Source: Paenibacillus nasutitermitis (lineage in GTDB: Bacteria > Bacillota > Bacilli > Paenibacillales > Paenibacillaceae). Taken from it: a DNA stretch of 64,000 nt. Under the pieces are notes generated by a model, which worked only from the letters and a program-made list of their open reading frames with translations, was not told the origin of the DNA and did no database searches. The DNA lies in contig NZ_BMHP01000002.1 in assembly GCF_014641075.1 (NCBI RefSeq), positions 1,612,001 to 1,676,000 of the forward strand, in the 5' to 3' direction. Within the stretch, counting starts at the first letter, position 1. The number at the start of each line of letters is the position of its first letter. Shown in pieces: positions 43,036-53,158 of this stretch. The translations under genes were made by a program, and so were the position numbers.

Positions 43036-44778
43036 CTATTTTTCCTTCGAGTAATCGCGTTTGCGCGGTTTGATGAGAGAAACGTCCACATCTTCATAAG
43101 AAATCGTCGGACCTTCAGCCGACCAGGTTGCTTTGGTCGTCTTCAGGTAATCGTCGTTGCGGTCCGGGAATTCCGGTTTATAATGCGCGCCGCGGCTCTC
43201 ATTGCGCATAAGCGCGCCCAATGTCATCGCCTCGGACAGCTCCAGCATATTCCACAGCTGACGGGTAAACGCCACACCGGCATTGTTCCAGCGCGAAGTG
43301 TCATTGATATTGATATTGTTGTAGCGTACCTTCAGTTCCTTGATCTTCGCAATCGTCTCTTCAAGCTTCTTGTTGAAACGGACGACAGTCATATTGTTGG
43401 TCATCCACTCGCCGAGTTCCTTATGCAGCACATAAGCATTCTCGGTTCCATTCATGGCCAGGATGTTTTCATATTTGTCGGTTTGTCGCTTCTTCTCGCG
43501 GTCGTATACGGTCGATGAAATATCTTCCGACGATTTTTTCAGGCCTTTGATATATTCCACGACTTTCGGACCGGTAATCATCCCGCCGTAAATCGCCGAT
43601 AAGAGTGAATTCGCCCCCAGGCGGTTCGCGCCATGATATTGATATTCGCATTCCCCGCAAGCAAACAGGCCGGGAATGTTCGTCATCTGGTTAAAGTCCA
43701 CCCATAGTCCGCCCATCGAATAATGAACGGCCGGGAATATTTTCATCGGAATTTTACGCGGGTCATCGCCCATGAATTTCTCGTAAATTTCAATGATGCC
43801 GCCCAGCTTGACATCAAGCTCCTTGGGATCTTTATGGGACAAATCAAGGTAAACCATGTTCTCGCCATTGATACCCAGCTTCTCGTCCACACAGACATGG
43901 AAGATTTCCCGGGTCGCAATATCTCGCGGAACCAGGTTGCCGTAAGCAGGATATTTCTCTTCAAGGAAATACCATGGCTTGCCGTCTTTATAGGTCCAGA
44001 TCCGGCCGCCTTCGCCGCGGGCCGATTCCGACATCAGGCGCAGCTTGTCGTCGCCCGGAATAGCAGTCGGATGAATCTGGATAAATTCGCCGTTGGCGTA
44101 ATGAACGCCCTGCTGATAAACGGCGCTTGCCGCCGTACCGGTATTGATAACCGAGTTGGTCGTTTTGCCGAAAATAATACCAGGACCTCCGGAAGCCAGA
44201 ATAACCGCATCTGCAGCTATCGTATGCACTTCCATGGTACGCAGGTCCTGAGCGGATATGCCGCGGCATACGCCGTCATCATCCAGGATGGCGCCCATAA
44301 ACTCCCAATGCTCGTATTTCGTGACCAGACCTGCTGTTTCCCAGCGGCGCACTTGCTCGTCCAGTGCATACAGCAGCTGCTGGCCGGTCGTAGCACCCGC
44401 AAAAGCGGTGCGGTGGTACTGCGTGCCGCCAAAACGGCGGAAGTCAAGCAGTCCTTCCGGGGTTCTGTTGAACATAACGCCCATACGGTCCATCAGATGA
44501 ATAATCCCGGGCGCAGCATCGCACATCGCTTTGACAGGCGGTTGATTCGCGAGGAAGTCGCCGCCATATACCGTGTCGTCAAAATGCTCCCAGGTGGAAT
44601 CGCCCTCGCCTTTCGTATTCACGGCGCCGTTAATGCCGCCCTGCGCGCATACGGAGTGAGACCGTTTTACCGGAACAACGGAGAAGAGGTCGACATGAAG
44701 ACCTGCTTCCGCCGCTTTAATTGTAGCCATCAGGCCGGCAAGTCCGCCGCCGACGACAATTACTTTATTTTTAGCCAT
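43036..44778 (-). CDS. sdhA: Succinate dehydrogenase flavoprotein subunit
   Basis: A 580-residue FAD subunit. GGGLAGLMATIKAAEAG is the nucleotide-binding start, SHSVCAQGGINGAVNTKGEGDS holds the His for covalent FAD, and HPTAI, RGEGGRIW and HYSMGGLWVDF form the substrate site. It oxidises succinate to fumarate at the inner face of the membrane. Middle gene of sdhCAB; 25 bp after sdhC. Confidence 0.97.
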   Translation of the reverse strand: MAKNKVIVVGGGLAGLMATIKAAEAGLHVDLFSVVPVKRSHSVCAQGGINGAVNTKGEGDSTWEHFDDTVYGGDFLANQPPVKAMCDAAPGIIHLMDRMGVMFNRTPEGLLDFRRFGGTQYHRTAFAGATTGQQLLYALDEQVRRWETAGLVTKYEHWEFMGAILDDDGVCRGISAQDLRTMEVHTIAADAVILASGGPGIIFGKTTNSVINTGTAASAVYQQGVHYANGEFIQIHPTAIPGDDKLRLMSESARGEGGRIWTYKDGKPWYFLEEKYPAYGNLVPRDIATREIFHVCVDEKLGINGENMVYLDLSHKDPKELDVKLGGIIEIYEKFMGDDPRKIPMKIFPAVHYSMGGLWVDFNQMTNIPGLFACGECEYQYHGANRLGANSLLSAIYGGMITGPKVVEYIKGLKKSSEDISSTVYDREKKRQTDKYENILAMNGTENAYVLHKELGEWMTNNMTVVRFNKKLEETIAKIKELKVRYNNININDTSRWNNAGVAFTRQLWNMLELSEAMTLGALMRNESRGAHYKPEFPDRNDDYLKTTKATWSAEGPTISYEDVDVSLIKPRKRDYSKEK

Positions 44779-44803
44779 TTCGATTCGCTCCTTATCCTAA
44801 AAC

Positions 44804-45475
44804 CTAAACGAGATTCGTCACAAATGAAGCAAGGGAAGCCGCTTCCTTGAACTCATCCCCACGGAAGGAGAAGAGCGACAAGAGGAACAACAGCGACACG
44901 ATAACGAATACGCCGATCATAATATTAGAGGAAATACGCTGCGCACGCGGTCCCACCGTGATGCCCCAGCTCACAAGAAAAGCCCACAATCCATTACTGA
45001 AGTGGAATGTAGCCGAAACAACGCCGATGATATACAAAATCAGATAGAAGCTGTTGTTCGTAATATCGTGCATCAGTCCACCCAACTCTTCATGCGTCAC
45101 TGCGCCGATCATAACCTGATAACGAGTTTGGTACAAATGCCAGAAGACAAAGATAAACGTAATAACCCCCGATATCCGTTGTGCCGCAAACGCCCAGTTG
45201 CGTCCATACTTAAACTGACCGGTATTGATATTGGACTGATACGCAACATAAAGGCCATACACGCCATGGAACAGCAGAGGCAGCCAAATGCCGAAGAGCT
45301 CCAGGAAGAAAACCAGAGGCAAGTCATTCAGAAACTTGACACTGTCCTTAAAACCTTGCGGCCCGCCCTCGTATGCTGCATAATTGGTCAGCATATGTTC
45401 AATGAAGAACAGTCCGAGCGGAATCACCCCGAGCAAGGAGTGAATCTTGCGCGATAAATACGAATTACCTTTCAT
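44804..45475 (-). CDS. sdhC: Succinate dehydrogenase cytochrome b558 subunit
   Basis: A 223-residue membrane anchor with five helices, the Bacillus single-anchor type that binds two hemes and reduces menaquinone. The N-terminal SYLSRKIHSLLGVIPLGLFFIEHM carries two candidate heme His; others lie in LLFHGVYG, FWHLYQ and TFHFSNGL. First gene of sdhCAB, preceded by AAAGGAG and a consensus-like promoter at 45545-45573. Confidence 0.94.
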   Translation of the reverse strand: MKGNSYLSRKIHSLLGVIPLGLFFIEHMLTNYAAYEGGPQGFKDSVKFLNDLPLVFFLELFGIWLPLLFHGVYGLYVAYQSNINTGQFKYGRNWAFAAQRISGVITFIFVFWHLYQTRYQVMIGAVTHEELGGLMHDITNNSFYLILYIIGVVSATFHFSNGLWAFLVSWGITVGPRAQRISSNIMIGVFVIVSLLFLLSLFSFRGDEFKEAASLASFVTNLV

Positions 45476-45544
45476 AACGTGTGCGTTCTCCTTTCAAAAC
45501 TGTGGGTTGCAAACATTCGCCAAACTTCGCCAAAATCATTCTCC

Positions 45545-45573
45545 ATTGTAACCCCCGACCCCATGAGCGTCAA
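45545..45573 (-). promoter_or_regulatory. sdhCAB promoter
   Basis: TTGACG (45568-45573), 17-bp spacer, TACAAT (45545-45550) on the minus strand. Just downstream in the leader the nonamer TTTGGCGAA is repeated in tandem with a 10-bp period (45516-45534). Confidence 0.75.
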
Positions 45574-45601
45574 CAATTAGTATGACACATTTTATTCACA
45601 G

Positions 45602-45631
45602 TTCACATGATACTCCTTTTTCGCTTATAAT
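45602..45631 (+). promoter_or_regulatory. Promoter of the divergent LysR gene
   Basis: TTCACA (45602-45607), 18-bp spacer, TATAAT (45626-45631). It would give a leader of about 125 nt. Confidence 0.55.
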
Positions 45632-45762
45632 GGAATTGCTTATTATTCATTAAAACTTATAACCAATACACATATGTAATCATCGGCTTCAAAATAAAGG
45701 TTTCGGGTGGCCATTAAGCAAACCGGGCAACATGAATATCTTTAAAGGAAAGGAATGAGATC

Positions 45763-46665
45763 ATGCTCGATGAACTGTATGTTTTTTCGATCATTGTGGA
45801 GCAATCCAGCATGAATAAAGCTTCTGCAGCACTCAATCTGTCCCAGCCAGCCCTGTCGCGTAAAATCGCCAAGCTGGAACAGGATTTGGGAGTTGAGCTT
45901 TTCCGGCGCGTCGGAAAGAGACTCGAGCTGACCCGCATTGGCCGGCTGACCTACGATTATGCGATCGAGACCCGCCAGCAGCATCGGCGTTTTCTGAAAA
46001 TGCTTGCCGAATACAAAACGGCTGGACGGTCGGCTCTGACCATCGGCGCGAGCCTGACCACGCTTCAGACGACGCTGCCGGATCTGATTCAGGCATTGAC
46101 GGAACAAAGCCCGGACCTCGACATCAAAGCCATAACCGGAAAAACCCATGAAATCGTGTCGCTTGTGCGCGACCGCAAAGCGGATCTGGGCATCGTCGCA
46201 TCCCAAATTGACGATCCCGGCCTGCGCTGCGTGCCCCTGTTCGAGGACCATCTGGTGCTGGTGCTGCCCCGCAATCATTTTGTGATGGACAAAGGCGAGA
46301 CGGTCATCGGCGATTTGAACGGATTGCCGATGATTCTTTTCTCCAAGGGCACCTGGTACCGCATACTGACCGATGAATTATTCGAAAAATATCATCTTCT
46401 GCCGGATGTCCGAATGGAAATCGATTCTTTCGAGGCCATCCTGCGCCTGCTTCATACTTGCCGTTCCGGAACCCTTCTGCCAAAATCCTATCTGCGCGAA
46501 CAGATGCTGGACGATAATGATCTGATCAGCATCACCATCCGTGAGCTCAAGGAATCCAGACGGACCACCTCGCTGATTCATGCCGAGACCGACAGCTTGA
46601 CTCCTGCCGTGCGACTGTGGATCGATGAGATCGCCACTCTTTACAAGCCGCGGAGAAATGGATGA
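45763..46665 (+). CDS. LysR-family transcription regulator divergent from sdhCAB
   Basis: A 300-residue regulator. The helix-turn-helix is at residues about 1-60 (MNKASAALNLSQPALSRKIA, LEQDLGVELFRRVGKRLELT); the effector-binding domain follows from about 90 (ALTIGASLTTLQTTLPDLI). AAGGAATGAG precedes the ATG. It is divergent from sdhCAB with 287 bp between; CcpC/CitR-type LysR proteins regulate TCA genes in Bacillus, so control of sdh or the nearby citrate synthase is plausible but unproven. Confidence 0.9.
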   Translation: MLDELYVFSIIVEQSSMNKASAALNLSQPALSRKIAKLEQDLGVELFRRVGKRLELTRIGRLTYDYAIETRQQHRRFLKMLAEYKTAGRSALTIGASLTTLQTTLPDLIQALTEQSPDLDIKAITGKTHEIVSLVRDRKADLGIVASQIDDPGLRCVPLFEDHLVLVLPRNHFVMDKGETVIGDLNGLPMILFSKGTWYRILTDELFEKYHLLPDVRMEIDSFEAILRLLHTCRSGTLLPKSYLREQMLDDNDLISITIRELKESRRTTSLIHAETDSLTPAVRLWIDEIATLYKPRRNG

Positions 46666-46691
46666 GAGTGCCTACCATCCTGCAATAAATA

Positions 46692-46729
46692 CAGGAGAGG
46701 GCAGCTATATCACCCTCTCCTTATTCTTT
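46692..46729 (+). terminator. Terminator of the LysR gene
   Basis: GGAGAGGG and CCCTCTCC pair around an 11-nt loop and lead into TTATTCTTTG. Confidence 0.75.
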
Positions 46730-46819
46730 GCCATTTTCCGTTTCTGAATCCGCTACGAAATGCGATAATATCGGCCTGCTTTATGCCCGTTCCAATGCCG
46801 CCGTTCTGTCAACTGCCTA

Positions 46820-47482
46820 TTAACGGGTAACGGACGCCTCGAATTGTTCTATCTGGTGATTGGTGCCGATCACCACCATTACATCCTTCTCTGTCAGGAC
46901 ATCGCCCGCCGATGGGGCGATGATGATACCTTTGGGCTTGTTGATAGCCACTATGCTGCAGCCGAATTTAGCTCTGGGATTCAGAGCCTGCAAGGAGACG
47001 CCATCCAGGCATTTAGGAACGGAAAGCTCGGCAATGGTATAGTCCTTTGACAGCTCGATATAGTCAAGCAAATTAGGCGAAACCAGCTGATGGGCAACTC
47101 GGATTCCCATATCCCGCTCCGGATACACGACACGGTCGACGCCGATTTTCTCCAATACTCTTCCGTGCAGCTCGCTCATCGCTTTAGCTACCACTTTTTT
47201 TACGCCCAGGTCCTTAAGCAGTATTGTCGTCAGGATGCTTGCCTGAATATCGTCCCCGATGGCAACGACGCCGCAATCAAAGTTACGGACGCCAAGCGAC
47301 CGGAGCACCTCCTCGTCCGTTGATTCCGCTACGACGGCATGGGTCAGCAGCTGGCTCATATCCTGAACGGCTTCTTCGTCCTTATCTATGCCAAGCACTT
47401 CATATCCAAGCTGCACTAATTCCTTTGACAGACTCGACCCGAAACGGCCCAGTCCGATAATGACGAACTGATGATTCTTCAT
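46820..47482 (-). CDS. ktrA: Potassium uptake regulatory subunit KtrA/KtrC (RCK)
   Basis: A 220-residue cytoplasmic RCK protein. The N-terminal Rossmann fold (FVIIGLGRFGSSLSKELVQLG) binds ATP/NADH; the RCK_C domain (about 140-220) is the part that binds c-di-AMP in Bacillus and Staphylococcus. Octameric rings gate the KtrB channel. ATG 47482 is just inside the start region after GGGG; the gene follows ktrB by 13 bp in one operon. Confidence 0.93.
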   Translation of the reverse strand: MKNHQFVIIGLGRFGSSLSKELVQLGYEVLGIDKDEEAVQDMSQLLTHAVVAESTDEEVLRSLGVRNFDCGVVAIGDDIQASILTTILLKDLGVKKVVAKAMSELHGRVLEKIGVDRVVYPERDMGIRVAHQLVSPNLLDYIELSKDYTIAELSVPKCLDGVSLQALNPRAKFGCSIVAINKPKGIIIAPSAGDVLTEKDVMVVIGTNHQIEQFEASVTR

Positions 47483-47495
47483 CACGAATTTTCCC

Positions 47496-48848
47496 CTATC
47501 CAATAATGATTTTGCCTTCCGGATGACGATACAGTTCCTTCTCGGCCCGCGGCCCGAGCGCGTACGCGAGGGTCAGAGGTCCCAGCCTCCCCGCAAACAT
47601 AGTAAAGCAGATGATGATTTTGCCGGCTGTCGAGAGCTGCGGCGTAATGCCAAGGGTGAGACCAACTGTACCGAAGGCGGATGTGGTCTCGAAGAGAACC
47701 TTCAGAAAAGCCATATCCTCAATCGTGGACAGCACCATGGTGACAACGATGACAAGCACAAGTGACATCAACGTAATCGTTAAGGCTTTGAAGATTCGCT
47801 CGCGGGCAAGCCGGAAGCGGAACAGGACAATATCTTCCCGGCCCCGGATCATCGCAATCACCGCGACGACCAGTGTCGCAAAGGTGGTTGTCTTAATTCC
47901 GCCTCCGGTAGAGCCCGGAGATGCGCCGATAAACATCAGGATTATCGTAAAGAATTGCGTGGCTTGCCTCAAGGAGCTCATGTCAAGCGTATTGGCACCC
48001 GCCGTACGCGGAGTTACCGATTGGAAGAAGGATGCCAGAATTTTACCGCTCCAGTCCAGGGATCCCAACGTTTTGCTATTTGTGAATTCAAATATAAAAA
48101 CGATTACGGTGCCGAATATAATCAGAAAGCCCGTCATCGAAAGTACGACCTTAGAGTGCAGCGAGAGCTTCCTGATGCTTCGAAAATCAAACAGATCCGA
48201 CAAAACAACAAATCCGATTCCACCTGTAATAATGAGCATCATGGAGACAAGGTTGATTAAGGGGTCATCAACATATTGCGTCAGGCTTGCAAAAGGAACC
48301 CCAAACTGGCCGAACAAATCGAGGCCTGCATTATTAAAGAATGAAACGGCATGAAAAATGCCAAAATAAACTGCCTTTCCAATCGGCATGTCATACGACC
48401 AGCGGATCGTAAACAGCACGGCTCCGACGAGCTCGATCGACAAGGAGAACAGCAGCACCTTCCGGATTAACCGGACGATCCCTTCCATACTGGTCTGGTT
48501 CATCGCCTCCTGGAGAATCAGCCGTTCCCGCAGGGAAATACGCTTCCGCAGAACAAGCGCGAACAAGGTGGCCATGGTCATGAAGCCCAGACCGCCCAAT
48601 TGAACCAGCGTCATAATGATCAGCTGTCCGGCCACCGAATAATGGAGACCTGTATCCACGGTGACCAGTCCCGTCACGCAGGTAGCCGTCGTCGCAGTAA
48701 AAACGGCGTCAACAAACGGGGTCGGCACGCCCTGCCGCGAAGCGAAAGGCATGGACAGAAGGAATCCTCCAAGCAAAATAATAAGGGCAAAGCCCGTTAC
48801 CAGGATACGGGGGGGCGACCATTTGGATAGATTAAAAATAGAAGGCAC
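47496..48848 (-). CDS. ktrB: Potassium uptake channel subunit KtrB/KtrD (Trk/Ktr family)
   Basis: A 450-residue membrane protein with four M1-P-M2 repeats and one selectivity-filter Gly each: TATCVTGL, NNAGLDLFG, TPRTAGANT and SAFGTVGLTLG, the layout of KtrB. It forms a dimeric K+/Na+-coupled channel with the RCK subunit. GTG 48848 is taken as the start (VPSIFNLSKWSPPRIL), giving the family length; GTG 48887 would overlap the riboswitch terminator. Lies directly after a c-di-AMP riboswitch, so both channel and its RCK subunit are likely under c-di-AMP control. Confidence 0.92.
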   Translation of the reverse strand: MPSIFNLSKWSPPRILVTGFALIILLGGFLLSMPFASRQGVPTPFVDAVFTATTATCVTGLVTVDTGLHYSVAGQLIIMTLVQLGGLGFMTMATLFALVLRKRISLRERLILQEAMNQTSMEGIVRLIRKVLLFSLSIELVGAVLFTIRWSYDMPIGKAVYFGIFHAVSFFNNAGLDLFGQFGVPFASLTQYVDDPLINLVSMMLIITGGIGFVVLSDLFDFRSIRKLSLHSKVVLSMTGFLIIFGTVIVFIFEFTNSKTLGSLDWSGKILASFFQSVTPRTAGANTLDMSSLRQATQFFTIILMFIGASPGSTGGGIKTTTFATLVVAVIAMIRGREDIVLFRFRLARERIFKALTITLMSLVLVIVVTMVLSTIEDMAFLKVLFETTSAFGTVGLTLGITPQLSTAGKIIICFTMFAGRLGPLTLAYALGPRAEKELYRHPEGKIIIG

Positions 48849-48887
48849 AATAATACTTTCCCACCCCTCTTGGCTGTTTAGGCGCAC

Positions 48888-49097
48888 AAAAAAAGCACTG
48901 GAAGCCCAAGTGCCGATGCGTTTGAGTCCTGTTCTACGAAGCCTGCGAGGTTAGCTGACGGATTCGGGCCTGAACAGCAGCCCTATTCACAAGCAGTCAA
49001 TCTGCCTGAAGAAATTCACCCCGGGCTGTCCTTCATGATCTCGCACAAACACGGCGATTTCTTGTGGACAGCATTATGGTTCCCCCGTTTTCATTTC
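48888..49097 (-). promoter_or_regulatory. c-di-AMP riboswitch (ydaO/yuaA type) upstream of ktrB
   Basis: On the minus strand the leader begins AAAACGGGGGAACC and contains CCGGGGTGAAT, AATAGGGCTGCTGTTCAGG and CCCGAATCCGTCAGCTAACC then TCGCAGGC, all conserved in ydaO/yuaA aptamers. A terminator hairpin (GCACTTGGGCTTCCAGTGC) with seven T sits at 48888-48913, right before the gene. c-di-AMP should terminate transcription and lower K+ uptake. Confidence 0.95.
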
Positions 49098-49129
49098 GAA
49101 ATTCGGCTTGTCATATGCAATTGATTCAC

Positions 49130-49159
49130 ATTATACGGGCATCGATCCGGAAACAACAA
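49130..49159 (-). promoter_or_regulatory. Promoter of the ktrBA transcript
   Basis: TTGTTG, 18-bp spacer and TATAAT (49130-49135 on the plus strand as ATTATA), about 30 bp ahead of the riboswitch. Confidence 0.6.
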
Positions 49160-49361
49160 CTGACAATTAAGGAGGAAAGGAACCGATTTCAGCCAAAATA
49201 GTCATCCGTTGTGCCCAAATCGCAATGTCTTATGCATTATTGCCCATTTACCTCGTCCGCAAAACGTAAACGGGAGCAATCGCATGGATAATTCCGAGAC
49301 AACTATGATAATGTAGATGTATGCGGTTAATTGCTTGTATATTAAGATCAGAGGTGCAAAC

Positions 49362-50999
49362 ATGAATAGTTATCAACTGCGTCCCAACTGGAGAGCGTAT
49401 GCCTGGCTGGGCGCCATCGGAATTGTGATTTATTTGCTTGTACAAGTGGTACCGCAAACCTCGGAGTCTTTCTTCGACACAAACAACAAGAAAGTCATTG
49501 CCAAAAATGAAGCGGAGCGCATTGCGGAGGATTTTGCCGTCCAGCAGTTCAAGCAGCTGCCTGAGAGCACCCACGCGGTTCATCAGTCCGACACCATGCT
49601 CTATGGTTATCTTTCCAAAGAAAAACTGGTCGATGCTTATGACAAGAAGTACGACAGCCGCTTCCCGACCGATACCTTCCAGACGATGGCAGCCATGCCG
49701 GACGGCAGTACGATATTTATCTACGTACATATGCAGAATGGCAAGATCCTCGCCTGGAACCAATATAAACAACGGCATACAACTGTACCGCAGCCCAATG
49801 AAGCCACCGATGCCGCATTTAAATTCGCTGTTTCCCAGGGATTTAAGGCGGAGGAGCTTACGCTGTTCAAGACGGATCAGAAACAGGGAAAAGTCTGGTA
49901 CACGGTAAGCGGCGCTGTCATGAAGGAAGCGCAGCTAATGCTGGAGCTGAGAACCGGCAAGACCGACACCGGAGAACTTGTCATAAACGAATACAAACCC
50001 GGCTTCACCGTTCCGGGAAGCTATAAGTCTTATGTAAAAGCCCAACAGGATCTTGCCTCCATCTTATCCTTACTAGGGAGCATCCTGCTTTCTTTTGTAC
50101 TATTTATCCTGGCGATTGTCTATGCCGCTCTATACCGCAAGCATTCCTCGTTTAAACGCGGCGTTGTGCTGAGTTTGCTGTTCCTGGGCATGTATCTGGC
50201 GAATGATTTCAACCTGATGGACGGTCTGATCGCCAGTTCCGGCGAAGATCCCAATGCGCTTGCTTATGCCGCGATCAATGTGGGCATTACCTGCATCGTC
50301 ACGATTATCATGGGGTTGGCCGTCTATTTCTCATTGGTAGGCGGCGATGGCTTATGGAACGCCATGGGCCGGCGCATGTGGCCGCGAATGAGCGAGCCGG
50401 GTTATGGCGATCACGTATGGCGCAGCATGTGGCTTGGTTATTTGATTGCGTTTATGCTGCTGGGACTGCAGACGGTCATTTTCATCCTGCTGGTGAATGT
50501 TACCGGCGCATGGTCCACGACAGATGTCACACAGTCTCCGTACAACCTGGGTGTGCTATGGATCTTCCCGATGCTTGCCTGGTGCGCGGCCATATCGGAG
50601 GAAGCGGTCTATCGGTTTTTCGCGATTGGGATTTTCAAGAAATGGTTCAACAACACTTTCGTCGCTTCTCTGATTCCAACCGTCATTTGGGCGCTGGGGC
50701 ATGTCACCTACCCGATCTTTCCATCGACCACCCGGCTGCTTGAATTGACCGTTCTGGGGCTGATCTTCAGCTTCATGTTCCTCCGGTTCGGATTTATGAC
50801 CGTCGTATTCGCCCATGCCATATTCGACAGCATCATGATGGCCCTCTCGCTTATCTTTACAGGGTCGCCGGGCAACATCCTGATGGGGATCATCTATATT
50901 CTTCTGCCGATTCCGATTGCCTGGTTGCTTCGCTACCTGCATAGAAAGAAAAAAGGGACGGAGCCGTTTGTCACGGTTCCTCCCTCAACGCTTCAATAA
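49362..50999 (+). CDS. CPBP-family intramembrane protease (CAAX/Abi type) with extracytoplasmic domain
   Basis: A 545-residue membrane protein. TM1 (about 13-31) is followed by a soluble domain of about 200 residues (about 35-235), then eight or so helices. The CPBP motifs are [11 protein letters not shown] (EExxxR) and FAHAIFD, with a third His in ALGHVTYP, typical of glutamic-type intramembrane proteases related to Rce1. Substrate unknown. ATG 49362 follows AGAGGTG. Its last 29 bp overlap the 3' end of uvrC on the other strand. Confidence 0.85.
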   Translation: MNSYQLRPNWRAYAWLGAIGIVIYLLVQVVPQTSESFFDTNNKKVIAKNEAERIAEDFAVQQFKQLPESTHAVHQSDTMLYGYLSKEKLVDAYDKKYDSRFPTDTFQTMAAMPDGSTIFIYVHMQNGKILAWNQYKQRHTTVPQPNEATDAAFKFAVSQGFKAEELTLFKTDQKQGKVWYTVSGAVMKEAQLMLELRTGKTDTGELVINEYKPGFTVPGSYKSYVKAQQDLASILSLLGSILLSFVLFILAIVYAALYRKHSSFKRGVVLSLLFLGMYLANDFNLMDGLIASSGEDPNALAYAAINVGITCIVTIIMGLAVYFSLVGGDGLWNAMGRRMWPRMSEPGYGDHVWRSMWLGYLIAFMLLGLQTVIFILLVNVTGAWSTTDVTQSPYNLGVLWIFPMLAWCAAISEEAVYRFFAIGIFKKWFNNTFVASLIPTVIWALGHVTYPIFPSTTRLLELTVLGLIFSFMFLRFGFMTVVFAHAIFDSIMMALSLIFTGSPGNILMGIIYILLPIPIAWLLRYLHRKKKGTEPFVTVPPSTLQ

Positions 51000-52947
51000 T
51001 TTGTGCGGCGAGCTTCTCGCCGATGGACAGGGGCCGGAAATCTTCAATTCCGGCTTCTTTAATTTTTTTGATCGAGCCGAAATGCTTAAGCAAAAGCTTG
51101 CGCCGTTTCTCGCCTATTCCGGGAATGGCATCCAGCCTGGAGGCCACCATCGACTTGCCGCGCTGTTCCCTGTGGAAGGATATGGCGAAGCGGTGGACCT
51201 CGTCCTGGATTCGCTGAAGCAGATAAAATTCCTGGCTGTCGCGGGGCAGCGGCACGATTTCCGCAGGATCGCCCATCATCAGCTGGGCTGTCTTATGCTT
51301 GATATCCTTCACCAGCCCGCATACCGGTACGTAGAGCCCCAGCTCATTCTCCAGCACATCAAGCGCGGCCGATATCTGGCCTTTGCCTCCGTCAATAACA
51401 ATAAGGTCGGGAAGCTGCAGGCCTTCTTTAAGCACCCGTTCGTACCGCCGTCTGACAACCTCGCGCATCGTTTCGTAATCATCCGGGCCCTGAACCGTCT
51501 TCACCTTGTACTTGCGGTATTCCTTCTTGTCAGGCTTCCCGTCCGTAAAGACGATCATCGCCGAAACCGGATCGGTACCCTGGATGTTCGAGTTGTCAAA
51601 CGCTTCGATGCGGCGCAGCTCCGCAAGCCCCAGCGCGGCAGCGAGCCCCTCCGATGCTTTCACCGTCCGCTGCTCATCCCGCTCAATCAGGCGGAATTTC
51701 TCATCCAGGGTTACCCTGGCGTTATTAACCGCCATGGCGACAACGTCGCGCTTGCGTCCGCGCCGTGGGACGAAGACCTTGACCTTGAGCCATTTCTGCA
51801 GTGCAGAACCCACCTCATCGGCCGCAGATCCCGGCAGCGGATCATCGCCTTCCTTATGATCCGCCGCTTGCTCTTCAGCAACAGCCTGGAGCTTTCCTGT
51901 CTCATCCTCCGCTTCCCCTGTAGCCGGATCCGGCAGCACGGGAGAAGGTGTCTTGCCCTGAACCGTCTCATCCGGCTCCGGCAGGAAAATTTCCTTGGGC
52001 AGTGCCGGATTATCGCTGTAGTACTGGGTAACGAAGGTCATAAAATCATCATAAGCTTCCCCGTAATAGGGAAAACTCGTTGCTCTGCGTTCAATCAATT
52101 TCCCCTGCCTCATGTACATGATTTGCACGCACATCCAGCCTTTATCGGTGGCATAGCCGAACACATCACGGTCCATCGCGTCGGCAAGCGTAATCTTCTG
52201 CTTCTCCATCACGGCATCGATCGCCACCAGCTGGTCGCGGAATTCCTTGGCCCGCTCAAACTCAAGCGCCTCCGCCGCCGCTGCCATCTTGCCCTGAAGC
52301 GACTTCTTCACTTCATCGTGGCCACCGTTGAGAAAACGGGATATTTCCTGAACCATCGTCTCGTAGGTTCCCGGAGCGACATCATATTCGCAAGGAGCGA
52401 TGCATTGGCCCAGATGGTAATACAAACACACTTTGTCCGGCAGCGTGTTGCATTTGCGCAGCGGATAAAGCCTGTCAAGCAGCTTCTTCGTTTCTTGCGC
52501 GGCATAAGCATTGGGGTAAGGCCCAAAATATTTCCCTTTGTCCTTGACGACCCGCCGCGTCACTTCAAGCTTGGGATGTTTCTCATTCGTAATTTTAATA
52601 TAAGGAAAGGTTTTGTCATCCTTGAGCAGCACATTATAACGGGGATGATACTGCTTGATCAAGTTGCATTCCAGGATGAGAGCCTCCATATTGCTGGAGG
52701 TCACAATATATTCAAAATCGCGGATTTCCGATACGAGCTTCTGCGTCTTTCCATCGTGGCTGCCATTGAAATACGAGCGGACACGATTTTTGAGAACTTT
52801 CGCCTTGCCTACATAAATGATCGTACCGTCGGCATTTTTCATTAAATAACAACCGGACTGATCCGGCAGCAGCGCAAGCTTGCTGCGGATACGTTCATCC
52901 GCCAGCCGGCGTTCCAAAGCCGCCTCGATATTCCATTGTTCTTCCAT
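50971..52947 (-). CDS. uvrC: Excinuclease ABC subunit C
   Basis: A 658-residue nucleotide-excision-repair nuclease. Domains: GIY-YIG (about 28-105; [26 protein letters not shown]), a Cys-rich segment (CNTLP...[13 protein letters not shown]), UVR (about 204-239), the RNase H-like second nuclease ([41 protein letters not shown]) and C-terminal HhH ([20 protein letters not shown]). An acidic, Pro/Ala-rich insertion at about 327-385 makes it some 60 residues longer than B. subtilis UvrC. It incises both sides of a lesion with UvrAB. Confidence 0.96.
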   Translation of the reverse strand: MEEQWNIEAALERRLADERIRSKLALLPDQSGCYLMKNADGTIIYVGKAKVLKNRVRSYFNGSHDGKTQKLVSEIRDFEYIVTSSNMEALILECNLIKQYHPRYNVLLKDDKTFPYIKITNEKHPKLEVTRRVVKDKGKYFGPYPNAYAAQETKKLLDRLYPLRKCNTLPDKVCLYYHLGQCIAPCEYDVAPGTYETMVQEISRFLNGGHDEVKKSLQGKMAAAAEALEFERAKEFRDQLVAIDAVMEKQKITLADAMDRDVFGYATDKGWMCVQIMYMRQGKLIERRATSFPYYGEAYDDFMTFVTQYYSDNPALPKEIFLPEPDETVQGKTPSPVLPDPATGEAEDETGKLQAVAEEQAADHKEGDDPLPGSAADEVGSALQKWLKVKVFVPRRGRKRDVVAMAVNNARVTLDEKFRLIERDEQRTVKASEGLAAALGLAELRRIEAFDNSNIQGTDPVSAMIVFTDGKPDKKEYRKYKVKTVQGPDDYETMREVVRRRYERVLKEGLQLPDLIVIDGGKGQISAALDVLENELGLYVPVCGLVKDIKHKTAQLMMGDPAEIVPLPRDSQEFYLLQRIQDEVHRFAISFHREQRGKSMVASRLDAIPGIGEKRRKLLLKHFGSIKKIKEAGIEDFRPLSIGEKLAAQIIEALREEP

Positions 52948-53086
52948 CGACGTACTCCTCCCGGACCTGTGTTCACATTTCTATTGTAGCACATCTGTTC
53001 CCCCGATGCGGCTATGTAAATACCGCCATGAACCTTTCCTGAGCGTAACAGCTGCAAGTTGCCTCACAATTGTCACGAACAGCGCC

Positions 53087-53116
53087 TTTACAATTATTCT
53101 GAATGTTGGGTATACT
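53087..53116 (+). promoter_or_regulatory. Promoter of the small YqzM-like gene
   Basis: TTTACA (53087-53092), 18 bp, TATACT (53111-53116); shifting one base gives TTACAA with 17 bp. About 40 bp before the ATG. Confidence 0.6.
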
Positions 53117-53158
53117 AAGGGGAGCATTCGTCGCCCTTCAAGGAGGTAGTTTAACGCA

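Noticed and set aside
50917..52845. A 642-codon open frame on the strand opposite uvrC
   Set aside because: It is a by-product of uvrC codon usage: no ribosome site, no recognisable domain, and it covers a certain gene almost entirely.
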